DNA of 64,000 nt from positions 930,001-994,000 of the forward strand of contig OX463787.1 of the NCBI GenBank assembly GCA_949825025.1. Direction: 5' to 3'. Position numbers and translations under genes: made by a program. Under the pieces are notes generated by a model. The model was not told where the DNA came from and made no database searches. It saw only the letters and a list, made by a program, of their open reading frames with translations. Shown here one piece after another: positions 10,501 to 33,055 of this stretch (position 1 is its first letter; every line of letters starts with the position of its first letter). This DNA comes from Siphlonurus alternatus (lineage: Eukaryota > Arthropoda > Insecta > Ephemeroptera > Siphlonuridae).

Positions 10501-10842
10501 GGGGGTGCAGTTCCGGGTCATAGTTACGCTGGACTGAAAATTAAAAAAGTTTTAATTATTTTGAACATGGCTGATATTTTTTTTTTTTTAACAGGAATGC
10601 TTACAGCTCGAGGCGGGGTAATGGGTAGGGAAAGTCATATTTGTAATTATTATCAACGATTTGCTAAAAATGACTACATATAAAGCGAGGACTCGGCGAG
10701 CATGCAGCAAAAACAAGCATGTTTTTATAAAAATAATTATGCTTAAAAGCGACTAATATTTTTTGAATATACCTTTATGAATATCTTGTTTCGTCTCTCT
10801 TAAATATTGGTCTGGATTTCTGCATAAAACTTTAACTTTCAT
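1289..10842 (-). CDS. DCAF13: DCAF13 / Sof1 WD40 repeat protein, complete, nine exons
   Basis: Joined exons on the minus strand: 10842-10773, 10533-10334, 9754-9548, 6504-6336, 5253-5106, 3838-3685, 2927-2781, 2272-2109, 1376-1289. These give 1347 nt and 448 residues; the human protein has about 445. Every junction is GT-AG and the phase is kept throughout. The N-terminus MKVKVLCRNPDQYLRETK and the C-terminal HSKPGSVPNIPGKKK are family hallmarks. WD40 blades run from about residue 60 to 355 (GHRDGV, VRVWNL, VGDDKTIKTW, DYSPTGKEFVCGSYDKTIRIF, GSDEMNLRLWK). A basic Sof1-like tail occupies about 366-448. Family knowledge: a nucleolar subunit of the small-subunit processome needed for 18S rRNA maturation, also described as a CRL4 substrate receptor. 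Introns are loaded with MITEs; intron 3 is almost entirely one 2.8 kb element. Identity is very secure; the UTR limits are not known. Confidence 0.95.
1454..1516 (+). repeat. (AAAT)n microsatellite
   Basis: About sixteen uninterrupted AAAT units in DCAF13 intron 8. The open frame read through it on the minus strand (FIYLFIYL) is an artefact. Confidence 0.95.
1522..1681 (+). repeat. Dispersed repeat Z, copy 2
   Basis: Similar to 1-113 and 54864-55018 (TGATTCATTATCAAAAGA, then AACATGGTGG and CCGCCG). It lies in DCAF13 intron 8. Confidence 0.6.
1719..2064. mobile_element. C-family MITE, copy 1
   Basis: 346 bp palindrome with ends CAATAATGGTTGCAT and ATGCAACCATTATTG. Inside are GAATTAGGGTGGTACACCTG and a core with TGACGTCACGG. 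It occupies most of DCAF13 intron 8 and ends 44 nt from the exon 8 donor. Confidence 0.88.
2109..2272 (-). CDS. DCAF13: DCAF13 exon 8 (Sof1-like domain)
   Basis: 164 nt. It encodes LRPRERAALDYSEALKEKY, then HPQLRRISKHRQVPRHVYN and EHRVIHDKEKRK, matching the Sof1-like C-terminal domain. The frame stays open past the donor GTTAGT to a stop at 2069-2071. That unspliced end (VLWLYTGVKAA) is not conserved, so splicing to exon 9 is preferred. Confidence 0.92.
2376..2690 (+). pseudogene. Non-LTR retrotransposon fragment (C-terminal end of RT ORF)
   Basis: An 82-codon frame at 2376-2624 encodes TLRWFGHVERMGDERFAKQV, then GLGRPKKVWLDVIAECLKNR. The WFGHVERM and GRPKKxW pattern is characteristic of the C-terminal end of many non-LTR reverse-transcriptase ORFs. 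No catalytic domain remains. It sits in DCAF13 intron 7, on the opposite strand. Confidence 0.75.
2781..2927 (-). CDS. DCAF13: DCAF13 exon 7
   Basis: 147 nt in frame. It encodes GSREVYHSKRMQRL, then YIVSGSDEMNLRLWKA, the last WD blade. It ends KLGV at a GTGAGT donor. Confidence 0.95.
3353..3520. mobile_element. D-family MITE, copy 1
   Basis: 168 bp inverted repeat in DCAF13 intron 6. Ends TCGTTCCTCGTCCGGAAT and ATTCCGGACGAGGGACGA. Inner arms carry TGAGCTATCTGCCTAC and GCAATAATGAGCTATCTG. Relatives lie near 20575, 23200, 38060 and 45250. Confidence 0.8.
3685..3838 (-). CDS. DCAF13: DCAF13 exon 6
   Basis: 154 nt. It encodes NLYTFDCRQL, then DVDYSPTGKEFVCGSYDKTI and RIFETDK, one of the most conserved WD blades of Sof1 proteins. 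A MITE begins about 36 nt upstream of the acceptor. Confidence 0.95.
3875..4176. mobile_element. MITE with A-type left end and B-type right end
   Basis: The left terminus (ATGGAGTATCACCCTC) is A-like. The interior (CTATGCTACTCAGATTTTTT, then GCGGCCACGCCCC) and the right terminus (GCAGGTTGTCCATT) are B-like. It lies in DCAF13 intron 5, beginning about 36 nt upstream of the exon 6 acceptor. Confidence 0.65.
4412..4671. mobile_element. Tourist-like MITE (PIF/Harbinger type) with TTA duplication
   Basis: 260 bp. Terminal inverted repeats AGGTGCTTTCACATATTCG and CGAATATGTGAAAGCACCT continue into CTACGGA/TCCGTAG subrepeats. It is flanked on both sides by TTA (4409-4411 and 4672-4674). A 3 bp TTA/TAA duplication is typical of PIF/Harbinger elements. 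The interior is GC-richer than its surroundings and has no ORF. It lies in DCAF13 intron 5. Confidence 0.85.
5106..5253 (-). CDS. DCAF13: DCAF13 exon 5
   Basis: 148 nt. It encodes SCASDRSVILYDIRDAGPVR, then RLSWNPMEAFVFTVACEDF, a near match to the conserved CASDRNIVLYDMR and WNPMEAF segments of the family. Confidence 0.94.
5368..5670. mobile_element. A-family MITE, copy 2
   Basis: 303 bp in DCAF13 intron 4. Ends GATCGACCTCAATTTTTTTA and GAGGTCGATATTCCATT, with the same TGACGTCAC core as the copy at 390-711. Confidence 0.82.
6336..6504 (-). CDS. DCAF13: DCAF13 exon 4
   Basis: 169 nt. It encodes VSHHQRDSMFATAGELVQLW, then TFSWGVDSLHSVHFNPVQTN, aligned with the fourth WD blade of orthologues. 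One base is left over for exon 5. Confidence 0.93.
6550..6621. mobile_element. F-family hairpin, copy 2
   Basis: 72 nt inverted repeat (TCATAGAAGGTTCAGTAGCC against GGCTACTGAAACTTCTATGA). It abuts the left end of the 2.8 kb satellite-bearing element. Confidence 0.8.
6923..9046 (+). repeat. Tandem array of about twelve 165/166 bp satellite units
   Basis: The motif TGACGCCA recurs at about 7135, 7301, 7467, 7632, 7798, 7963, 8129, 8294, 8459, 8625, 8790 and 8956. Spacing is strictly 165 or 166. Two variants (CATGCTG with CCCAAGGAGTTC, and CATTCTG with CCCTAGGAGCTC) alternate in places, giving a higher-order dimer of about 331 bp. The 99-codon frame at 8057-8356 is a by-product. Confidence 0.93.
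7013..7136. mobile_element. Small inverted-repeat insertion nested in the first satellite unit
   Basis: GGGGGGTCTTCAAATAACAC is inverted as GTGTTATTTGAGGACCCC. It interrupts a monomer exactly between AACCT and CCTGACGCC, where other units read ACACCTGACGCC. This suggests a CCT target duplication. Confidence 0.7.
9548..9754 (-). CDS. DCAF13: DCAF13 exon 3
   Basis: 207 nt in frame. It begins VRVWNLASRLSVLTVQAHEG and contains VGDDKTIKTWRV, the second and third WD blades. An acidic linker (EFEDEQEGE) follows, as in orthologues. The donor after 9548 reads GTTCGT. Confidence 0.94.
9863..10158. mobile_element. A-family MITE, copy 3
   Basis: About 296 bp in DCAF13 intron 2. Ends ATTGGAGTATCGACCTCA and TTGAGGTCAATACTCTAT. 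The loop is shortened, leaving the two TGACGTCAC-like halves almost adjacent. Confidence 0.82.
10210..10319. mobile_element. U-family mini element, copy 1
   Basis: 110 bp with arms TCAGAATGCAAATATCGTAA and TTACGTTATTTGCATTCTGA and centre CCCTTATGTTCTAGTGAGAT. A second copy is at 61088-61199. It ends 13 nt from the DCAF13 exon 2 donor. Confidence 0.75.
10334..10533 (-). CDS. DCAF13: DCAF13 exon 2
   Basis: 200 nt, phase 1 to 0. It encodes QRNYDPELHPLEAPREYT, then LERVFAKPFLCSLEGHRDGV, where the first WD40 blade begins. It ends SFDGE at a GTGAGA donor. A 110 bp inverted-repeat element sits 13 nt beyond this donor. Confidence 0.94.
10773..10842 (-). CDS. DCAF13: DCAF13 exon 1 (start codon)
   Basis: The first coding exon has 70 nt. 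The ATG at 10842-10840 opens MKVKVLCRNPDQYLRETK, which matches the conserved N-terminus of the family. The donor lies after 10773 and leaves one base for the next codon. Confidence 0.93.
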
Positions 10843-12386
10843 TGTAAATATTAAAAATTTCACAGCATCACAAATTTCTCACGTGTGCATTTCAGCTGAT
10901 AAAAAGTAAAGTACGGGTCAAGTAAATAAAGATAACGTAATTAAATTTGAAAACACAAATAAAAAAAAAAAATAGTTAAATTTACAGCATTTTTAGAATA
11001 AATTACAAAATTTGCATGTTTATATTTAGTTATTGAAATAATAAAAAAGTATTTAAAGTTATATTAATTATCAAAGAAACATACGTAGTAGTAGGAAAGC
11101 TGAAACACACTTTATAATTTATTGAGTTTTCTTACATTTTGTAGACATCTATTGAGTATTTTATGAACTAAATTTGATTTTTCTTACCTTTTAGGTCACC
11201 TAGTGGCGATTTTGTGAAGTAAATGGTCAAGAAATTTTGCTTGACTTCCGGTTTTGTTAGAAGGTCAACAGAGATCGGTAGCTATGGCAGAAAGAAGAAA
11301 GTATTATTTACAATATTTGTGTATCTGTGTATTCAAGATTAATTTAACCATACAATGAAAGTTATTATTTAATTGTTTTTTATATTTAAAGTGAAAATTC
11401 TACAAGATTTAGGTAAGAATTCTCTTAGTTTTAGATTAGTTTAGTTGAAGACTTTACAAATGCTATATAATAAATCACTCGACATACTGCCTACTTTAAC
11501 TTTATTTTTCATTAAATTTGTACCTTTTAGACTTAATTTAATATATTTTTATATAAATTTAGCATTTAAAGGATTTTCAATATCCAAATCTTATATTATT
11601 TAACGTTAATTGTGTTAAATTAAGCGTATAAAACCTGATGATCAGTGTACCTGTCAAAAAAGAGAACATAAACAATTCCGAGGCTTTAGAAAAAGGGGGC
11701 GTTTCTTTTTTATAAGTCCCCTAGTTTTTTTGTATTATTTTCTTTAACATAAAAAATACATGGCAAATTTATAACAAAACAGACACTTTAAATCTTAAGA
11801 AAATCCAACTCTAAATAAGAAAATACATAGTGCAATTTATAAATTATTGATTTTATATTTTCTTAGAAATTTGTGAAATCTGAAGTCTAAAAACACTTGA
11901 AAGATTCAATTTCAATTGAAAATTTCAACTTTTACACCCTTAAGTTATCATATTATCAATTCTAATTAGTTTATATACATTTTATTAAGTAATTTTATAC
12001 ATTAATTATATAAAATATCCAAGAAATAGAAAGAAAATATGGGAGACCTACTTAAGATTAAGTCCACAATAACTTTATTTTTGTTCAAGTTAGGATGTAT
12101 TACTAACAATTGACGTATTGCATTACATTGTTTCTAATTTTAATTTATATTTTACAGAATTTCAATCAAAATGGTGAGAAGAAAAGGCAACAGGAATAGA
12201 TTTTGTGTTCTGTGACTGCAGCTATGATTATCTATATTTTTACTTGAAATTACATAAAATGATTAAATTAAATTATATATTAACTTTTTGGGTCACTTAA
12301 TTGACCTTAAAATTTTAATTAAAAAAAATGACTAAAAGACAATTAATTCTTTCTTAAAAAATTGTGATTTTATTTTTTTTACAAAA
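10843..12386. promoter_or_regulatory. Shared head-to-head 5' region of DCAF13 and FBXL6
   Basis: The 1.54 kb between the two start codons has no recognised MITE, unlike most other gaps of this size here. It probably holds both promoters and 5' UTRs. Possible FBXL6 5' UTR splice signals are a TTTAG/GTAAGA donor near 11411 and a TTTTACAG acceptor ending at 12157. No TATA box or initiator can be assigned with confidence. Confidence 0.4.
12171..12215 (+). other. Short upstream ORF in the probable FBXL6 5' UTR
   Basis: ATG at 12171 opens 14 codons (MVRRKGNRNRFCVL) and then TGA, in a probable 5' exon that starts after the acceptor at 12157. The ATG is immediately followed by GTGAGA, a good donor. 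A 16 nt exon ending in ATG could therefore splice in frame to 18033. Both readings are inference. Confidence 0.3.
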
Positions 12387-26278
<13,892 letters not shown>

Positions 26279-26498
26279 AGACCATTGTCGTTATAAACTG
26301 GGATAGGTGGAAACTGTGTGTGGTTATCATTCCTCCGTCATGTAGACAGATGATTTTTCAGTGCAAATTCGTTTTTTCATTATTTTTGTTTTTAAATCCC
26401 CTTACAGAACTTTTTATTCCAAACCAAAAATATAGTACATAATGTAAGATTTAGATTTTTGATATCATTTATAACTGAGAAACAGGCTTCATTTTCAT

Positions 26499-26706
26499 TT
26501 TGACTACTTTAACATGGAGAAATGGAACTTCCATGTTAAATTAATCAACTTTAAAAATTAATAACTCGAAAACTAGCTTGAATTTGTATACCTGATATTT
26601 TAGCTACTGATGAGGAATTTAGAGGAGAACATTTTATTTATTTTTTTTTCATAATTTTCTTGTGTGAGAATATTTTTTAACATATTGGTGTGATACCTTA
26701 CCCTTA
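26499..26706. mobile_element. H-family MITE, right part
   Basis: Centre AACATGGAGAAATGGAACTT and the full right arm (ATACCTGATATTTTAGCTAC, GTGATACCTTACCCTTAA) are present; the left arm is missing. It lies in the FBXL6 3' flank. Confidence 0.72.
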
Positions 26707-26710
26707 ACAT

Positions 26711-26716
26711 AATAAA
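26711..26716 (+). terminator. FBXL6: First AATAAA after the FBXL6 stop
   Basis: This is the first AATAAA hexamer past the stop, 433 nt downstream, just beyond a partial H-family MITE. The next is near 27075. Use is inferred only from position. Confidence 0.3.
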
Positions 26717-26751
26717 AAAAAAGACACTTGAAATATATATTCCAAAATACC

Positions 26752-27027
26752 AGGGACCGGATGCACGCGTTTTTTTCGTGCATCCGAGATGCGCATCCGG
26801 ATGCAAATTAATTTTTCGTGCATCCATGGATGCGCATCCGGATGCAAATTTATTTTTCATGCATCTGGGATGCGCATCCGGATGCAAATTTATTTTCCAT
26901 GCATCTGAGATGTGCATCCGGATGCATTAATTTTTTCCCGTGCATCTGGGATGCACGGATGCGGATGCAAGCCCATTTTTGCGCATCCGTGTGCATCTTG
27001 CATCTGCATCCGCATCCGATCTTTGGT
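26752..27027 (+). repeat. GCATCC-rich minisatellite, array 1
   Basis: Units of about 44 bp built from GGATGCGCATCC and GCATCCGGATGCA (both 12 bp palindromes within them), separated by AAATTTATTTTT-like spacers. The apparent frames (FSCIWDAHPDA) are by-products of the repeat. Confidence 0.92.
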
Positions 27028-27162
27028 TTTTATAATACACTTTGTTTCTTGTAATTTTTAAACGACAAGTGGCAAATAAAGTTAAAAAATATGCCTCGTG
27101 TTAAAGATTTATTTAGAGGCAATTAGCAAAAAACCTGATAAAAAAGAGAAAAAAGTGTTAAA

Positions 27163-27400
27163 TGGATGCAAATTTATTTTTCGTGCATCCGTGGATGCGC
27201 ATCCGGATGCAAATTTATTTTTCATGCATCTGGGATGCGCATCCGGATGCATTCATTTTTCCCCGTGCATCTGGGATGCGCATCCGGATGCATTAATTTT
27301 TTCCTGTGCATCTGGGATGCACGGATGCGGATGCAAGCCCATTTTTGCGCATCCGTGTGCATCTTGCATCTGCATCCGCATCCGCATCCGATCCCTGCAA
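27163..27400 (+). repeat. GCATCC-rich minisatellite, array 2
   Basis: A second array with the same unit order, including the shared right end (GTGCATCTTGCATCTGCATC). The two arrays probably arose by duplication of the whole block; 27028-27162 is ordinary AT-rich spacer. Confidence 0.92.
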
Positions 27401-28560
27401 AATCAAAATACACATCAAAATATTGTTGACATATTATTATTATTATTTAAAATTCCTATCAGAGTTATTGATGATGAGCATATGATCCCTTTTGCACCTG
27501 AAGATTGTTCCTTACTAATTTAAAAAAAAAATAATAACGAGAAACCACACACAAGTTTCTATCCACTGCAATAAAATAAGTGAAGCCAGTTTTTCTTAAA
27601 ATAAACTTTTTGTGAAACCATAAACAGTTTTTATAGACACTTCAAAGTGGCCATTTTTATTATTATTTTTATTTGTTGCCTATTTTTAATTGTGAATTTT
27701 CTTTTAAAAAACAAACACAAACATTGAATTCCCAGTGCTACGAAAAACAAACATTTTTAAACAAAAAGTGATGAAGCAAAAATCCAAGTGTGTGTTGATT
27801 GAACTTGCTAATTATAATTATAATACTCTGTAGATTAGAGCAAGAGTTAAAAATAAAATTAATCTACCAATGGTTAGTGTAAATTTTTAAAAATGAAATA
27901 ATTATGCATTTTATGTTGTTGATTTTTTTAAGCTCAAAAAAATGTAAAAAAAAAAACAATGTTTAGATAAAAAATATAATTATAAATAATATTTGGCATG
28001 TGGGGGGGATTACTAATGTAGTAATTTAATAACAAGAAAGTTACAAAATGGAGAAAATTTAAAAAGAGTTTATTTTTTAATTTTATTAACTCGTGTGCTT
28101 TAAAAATCATAATTTCAGTTTTTAATATTTTTTCTTTTTTTTTTTTTAAATGTGTTACTAACGCTAATAAGTTATAAGTTTAATTGAGTACGGTTATTAT
28201 TGTTATTAAACAACACTTGATCAAAATTGAACTTCCTAAATAAATTTTACTTTTTTTTTTTTTTTTTTTCAAGAAGCATTTTTTTTAAATAAACAAATTT
28301 TCTTGTAAGTGTATATGTTTTTTTAAGTTAAAAAACTTAAATTTAATATTCATTAAATGGGACCAACTTTAAGTTAGATACACATTCAAATACCCATCAT
28401 ACTGGACCATTTTATTATAATTTATTTAAAAAAAAAATAATACTGCATTACATTATTTATAAAATCACTTTGTGATATGGTCCGAAGTAATACAAACTTA
28501 TTGACAAGTGTGAGATAAAACTACCGTTGCAAAATATAAACCTAACCGAACGTTAATCCT
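27401..28560. other. AT-rich intergenic stretch, nothing recognised
   Basis: Very AT-rich with homopolymer runs. No conserved frame, palindromic element or RNA gene was seen. Confidence 0.6.
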
Positions 28561-28569
28561 ACTTTGTTT

Positions 28570-29022
28570 GTGGACGTTATCGCACAGTCTATGGAGGCGT
28601 AGGGAGCCAAATCTCTTTTTTGATATGGGTGCACTGGGCGCTCTTCTTACATCTTCCATCTCTTTGTCTATTGCAGCTGCAAGGAAGGCAGGAGTAACTT
28701 TCGTTGGTTGGTTACCAATGGCGGAACTTGTTTTTCAACATTGTTCACAGTGCTCTCTGGGGCTCCTAATACCCAGTCTGCACGCCAGACAATTAAGTAC
28801 CGTTTCTAAGTGGGGCACGTATGTTGTTTGCACAACATTTCGCGGTCTTAATCACCCCAGTGGAGTATAGACAGCCGTAAGCTGCCTTCCTCCTACCAAC
28901 TCTTTCATCTAGTAGCCAGTCACACCCATCCCAAGTCGCGAAAAGTCTGCCGTATTCGAGATTTGAACCGGGGACCTCTCGGACAAGAGCCAAGTGTACA
29001 AATCACTACACCATAGAGCTGG
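28570..29022 (-). mobile_element. tRNA-derived SINE
   Basis: On the minus strand the head (29020 down to about 28955) reads AGCTCTATGGTGTAGTGATT, an A-box-like region (TGGTGTAGTG, TACACTTGG), then GGTTCAAATCTCG, a good B box. The body continues to about 28570 with GCTGCAATAGACAAAGAGAT and AGAGCGCCCAGTG, which recur in part near 15375 and 59600. Plus-strand and minus-strand frames here are not conserved proteins. Confidence 0.75.
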
Positions 29023-29589
29023 TTTTCTATTTGTGATGTCAAGTAAATTCTAAAATAATGCTGAAAATTTTCTCTGTTTTTTTGTAACTTTCTCTGCTGT
29101 GTTTTGTGCTTAGCTTTTAAGATGAATTAATCTTTAGAGTTTAGAAAATGCATCCTACACTATGTGGTCGTGAGGTGATTGTTGTTGTGTTTTATCAACC
29201 CATGCTCTTATCCGATTGTTGTGTTTTGAAGCCCACAATACTCCTAAATATCCAAGCTACTTTTTTGTTATGCAGCTTTAATTATTTTTTTCTCTGTTTA
29301 AAGTTTTTATTATTATTTATTTTATAATTAATGAGCAGCTATTTTGTTGTTCTATTTGTTGTTTTTAGCAAAAATGCTACAAGTTTTTACAAGCGACCTT
29401 TTTTTATGTGTTTTTAAAATGATTTGTTTTAATTAATGTGTGGAAGGAATGAAAATTATGTTAACTGATTTCTGTTTTGTCTTCATCATTTTGTTTTAAT
29501 AATTTTAAAGAATATCAAGAAAATAGCAACATAAATTATTGCTAATAAATATAAATTTATAGATTTGTTTACTCATTTTTTTAACAGTT

Positions 29590-29890
29590 AAAGGTAAGGT
29601 AACACACACGTAAGTTCCCACACATGAAAATTATGAAACATATTATCTTAAAATGTTGTCTACTACATCCCCTATCAGTTGCTAAAATATCAGGTTTACA
29701 AATTCGAGCTAGTTTTTAAGTTATTAATTTTTGAAGTTGACTAATTGATAACTCAGAAACTATAGCTCAAATTTGTATACTGTATCTGATATTTTAGCCA
29801 CTGATAGGGGATGCAGTAGACAACATTTTAAGATAATATGTTTCATAATTTTCATGTGTGGGAATTTTTTCAACATTAGACCTTGCTCTT
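29590..29890. mobile_element. H-family MITE, copy
   Basis: Arms AAGGTAAGGTAACACACACG on the left and a degraded right end (CAACATTAGACCTTGC). Inner CTACATCCCCTATCAGTTGC and TGATAGGGGATGCAGTAGAC are clear. Confidence 0.75.
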
Positions 29891-30705
29891 TAAACAAATG
29901 AAGTTTAACCCACAAATAATTTTTAACAATTTTATTGTCAAAATCGTTTAAAAATTATAAAATCCTGATTTTATTTTTATAGTTTTAAAGTATTTTGTTA
30001 TTGTTCTGTATAGTTTCTTAGCCAACGTTTTAATTTTTTTTTCCTTCCATTTTTTTTTTATTTAAATAATGCCAATAAATGTGCTAATAAAAAACATTAA
30101 AATTAATTTTATATGTGAAAGTTTTAGCAGCCACTCCAAAGTTACTGTCTGTACTGTACGTACACTCTTTGTAAATGACAAAAAATACTCTCTCTTTTTA
30201 CGCACACAATTCTTTGTTTTTAGTATGCCATATTTAGTACAATGATTTTTTTGTTTAGCTATTATATTTTTAATTGTTATATATTTCCATTAAATGCTTG
30301 GTTATTTAGGAGATTTTTTTTAAATAATTAATAAAAAAAAATGTAAATAATAAAAAAAATAATAAACCAAAATATCATTAGGGAAGGTCTGAAATAATTT
30401 TTAAAATAAAAAATAAACTTTTAAAAGTTTTAAATAATAATGATTATAGTTGAAATTCCTATAAAAATTAGCAATAAAGTGATGGTCTATATAATAGACT
30501 AGTTGATATTGTAGTACAATCAGTGTTTTGTAATGGACAAATTACATGACCTTTTTGATTGCAGAGGGTTGCAAAATTATACAACTTTAGATTTTTTTAA
30601 GTTTGGCGAACCAATTTTCGTTAAATATTTATTAAAAGTTCTGCCCTGCCCACTTAATAAAAAAAAGGGTCTAATGCCTTCAAAAGGTATGGACAAACTT
30701 TTAAT

Positions 30706-30893
30706 ATATCGACGTGGTAGCAGAAAAAAAATCCTAGCTCCATTGGTAAGCTGGAAAAAAAAATCCTAACTACTTTAGTAAGGAAAATGGACTTGGGATA
30801 TTTTTACATGCACGCTCCTATATAAAATATACTAACTCCATTTTGCTTACCAATGGAGTTAGAATATTTTCCCTCTACCACGTCAATATTTTC
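30706..30893. repeat. Inverted repeat, unclassified
   Basis: GACGTGGTAG with AGCTCCATTGGTAAGC on the left; GCTTACCAATGGAGTTAG and CTACCACGTC on the right. A short unclassified fold-back. Confidence 0.6.
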
Positions 30894-31044
30894 CTTCCTC
30901 CGAAATAAATATTTATAACTACCTATCATGATTGATTGAGTGATTAACTATTCAGATTGGTGCACCTTCTCGTTGTTGCATCCAATTGTGATTAGTGAAT
31001 TGCTCATTATTGCAGACAGCAATAGATAATGTATATTTTCTTAA

Positions 31045-31454
31045 GGGCATTGGGTGTAGCACCGGTAGTTGGCAACACTGACGTATCTTCACCATGTTAA
31101 TTTTTGATCATTGCTCCTCGGAGTAATTTTTATGCTAGAGCCAAGCTGATTGCTGTAGTATCAAGATAATTAGTAGCCCAAGTGCACACTTTGGCTAAAT
31201 AAAGCCTGATTTAAAGAAAAGTATTTTTTAGTAATTTTTTAAATTTACATGCATTTTTCTAAAATATAAAAAAAATACTTTTCTTTAAATCAGGCTTTAT
31301 TTAGCCAAATTGTGCACTTGGGCTACTAATTATCTTGATACTACAGCAATCAGCTTAGCTCTAGCATAAAAATTACTCCGAGGAGCAATGATAAAAAATT
31401 AACATGGTGAAGATACGTCAGTGTTGCCAACTACCGGTGCTACACCCAATGCCC
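31045..31454. mobile_element. 410 bp fold-back MITE, copy 2
   Basis: Nearly identical to 16317-16725. The left flank is TTAA (31041-31044) and the right flank reads TTAT, one base off. The high identity between the two copies implies recent activity. Confidence 0.88.
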
Positions 31455-31984
31455 TTATAATGGCAGACAATATATTTAAGAATAATTCCCAAAAAAATCA
31501 ATAATGAAATCAGAGTTACATAATTTTTAATCCTCTATTTATTTTATCAATAAAAAAATGTCATGTATTTTGTCCAATAAAGAAGAAATGTCAATGACTC
31601 AATCAATAGGTGTACGAAGTTGTTTTTAAATGATTACAAAATATTTTTATATTTTTACTGTGATCTACCAAAAATGTTGTTATATTTGTTTGTGTTTGTT
31701 TATCTTATTAAAAAAAAAAAAAAAAAAACAGGCCTTCCCTATTTAGATATGTTCTATAAAAAAGCAAAGATTTAAAACAAAAAATAGACAAAAAAAAATA
31801 TAAAACCAATGTAAATTGGAAAAAAAAAAAAATGGAGTTTGTATTTTATTGAAGTATAGAAAGCGAAGAGATCTAATTATTAATATATATTCAAGAAAAA
31901 TATTAAACCTATATATATCATAAAAATATATTTTTGTGTGTTTTATTTATCTTTGAATCCCTATAATTTATATTAATTTGCTCT

Positions 31985-32122
31985 GCATTAACTACGGAAC
32001 TTGACTTGTTGCCTGGGCACCATGAAGAGAGAAGAGAACGAATCTCTTCCTTATTGGCTTACTAGAAGTAAAATGGCTTAATAGCCAACACGTGGGCATA
32101 GAAAAGAATTAAGAAGAAGATA
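31985..32122 (+). mobile_element. Non-LTR retrotransposon 3' end fragment
   Basis: CTTGACTTGTTGCCTGG, CCATGAAGAGAGAAGAG, AAGTAAAATGGCTTAATAGC and CAACACGTGGGCATAGAAAA match the minus strand of 24243-24390. The 3' end is the same. Confidence 0.72.
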
Positions 32123-32356
32123 TTAATTTTAGGTATACATTTGTGCTTGGAGTATTTGTAAAACAAAAGTGCTGTATATAAAATAGGGTGCAAGGAATTG
32201 AGTTAATTGATTTTCTTTTCAGAGTTTTTAAAAACTTTGGTAATTATTTTTTAATTATTTATTGAAAGTCCTCTTTAGGTGTCACTTTTAGTAAAAAGAT
32301 TGGACTTTGAAGCAGTAAAAAAAAGGACCTGGTCGCTAAAACGGTATTGATCTTTC

Positions 32357-32709
32357 AGGGTAAGGTAACAGGCCTAACGTTAAAAAAAATCCCTCACATG
32401 AAAATTATGACAAAATTTAAAATGTTCTCCTATCCCCTATTAGTAGCTAAAATATCAGGTATACAAGTTTGAGCTAGGTTTTGAGTTATGAATTCTTAAA
32501 GTTATGGCTACTTTAACATGGAGAAATAGAACTCTCATATTAAAGTGGTAAACTTTAAAAATTCATTATAACTCAAAAACTATAGATTGAATTTGTATAC
32601 CTGATATTTTAGCTTATACTGATAGGGGATGTAGAGGACATTTTAAATTTTTTCATAATTTTCATGTGAGGGATTTTTTTAAACATTGGGCGTGTTATCT
32701 TCCCTTTAA
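32357..32709. mobile_element. H-family MITE, tandem pair member 1
   Basis: Left end AGGGTAAGGTAACAGGCC, right end GGGCGTGTTATCTTCCCTTT. It abuts a second copy head to tail. Confidence 0.78.
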
Positions 32710-33055
32710 GGGTAAGGTAACGCCACCAATGTTAAAAAAAATCCCTCTCACAAAAATTCTGAAAAAAATTTAAAATGTTCTCCTCTACACCCCCTATCAG
32801 TAGCTAAAATATCAGGTATACAAATACGATCTAGTTTTTGAGTTATGAATTTTTAAAGTTGACCAATTTAACATGGGAGTTTCATTTCTCCATGTTAAAG
32901 TAGCCATAACTTTAAGAATTCATAACTCAAAACCTAGCTCAAACTTGTATACCTGATATTTTAGCTACTAATAGGGGATAGGAGAACATTTTAAATTTTT
33001 TTCAGAATTTTTGTGAGGGATTTTTTTTAACATTGGTGGCGTTACCTTACCCTTA
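32706..33055. mobile_element. H-family MITE, tandem pair member 2
   Basis: Ends AAGGGTAAGGTAACGCCACC and GGTGGCGTTACCTTACCCTT. It shares the junction AAGGG with the preceding copy, and closely resembles the copy at 60057. Confidence 0.82.

Noticed and set aside
27098..27523. 141-codon frame with repeated cysteine and histidine residues
   Set aside because: Looks like a metal-binding repeat protein but is only the translation of the GCATCC minisatellite, which is open in several frames on both strands.
28568..28870. 100-codon plus-strand frame
   Set aside because: Lies across the tRNA-derived SINE body and has no family resemblance.
28955..29020. A functional tRNA gene on the minus strand
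   Set aside because: A and B boxes are present, but no plausible acceptor stem or anticodon arm closes, and a SINE body follows directly.
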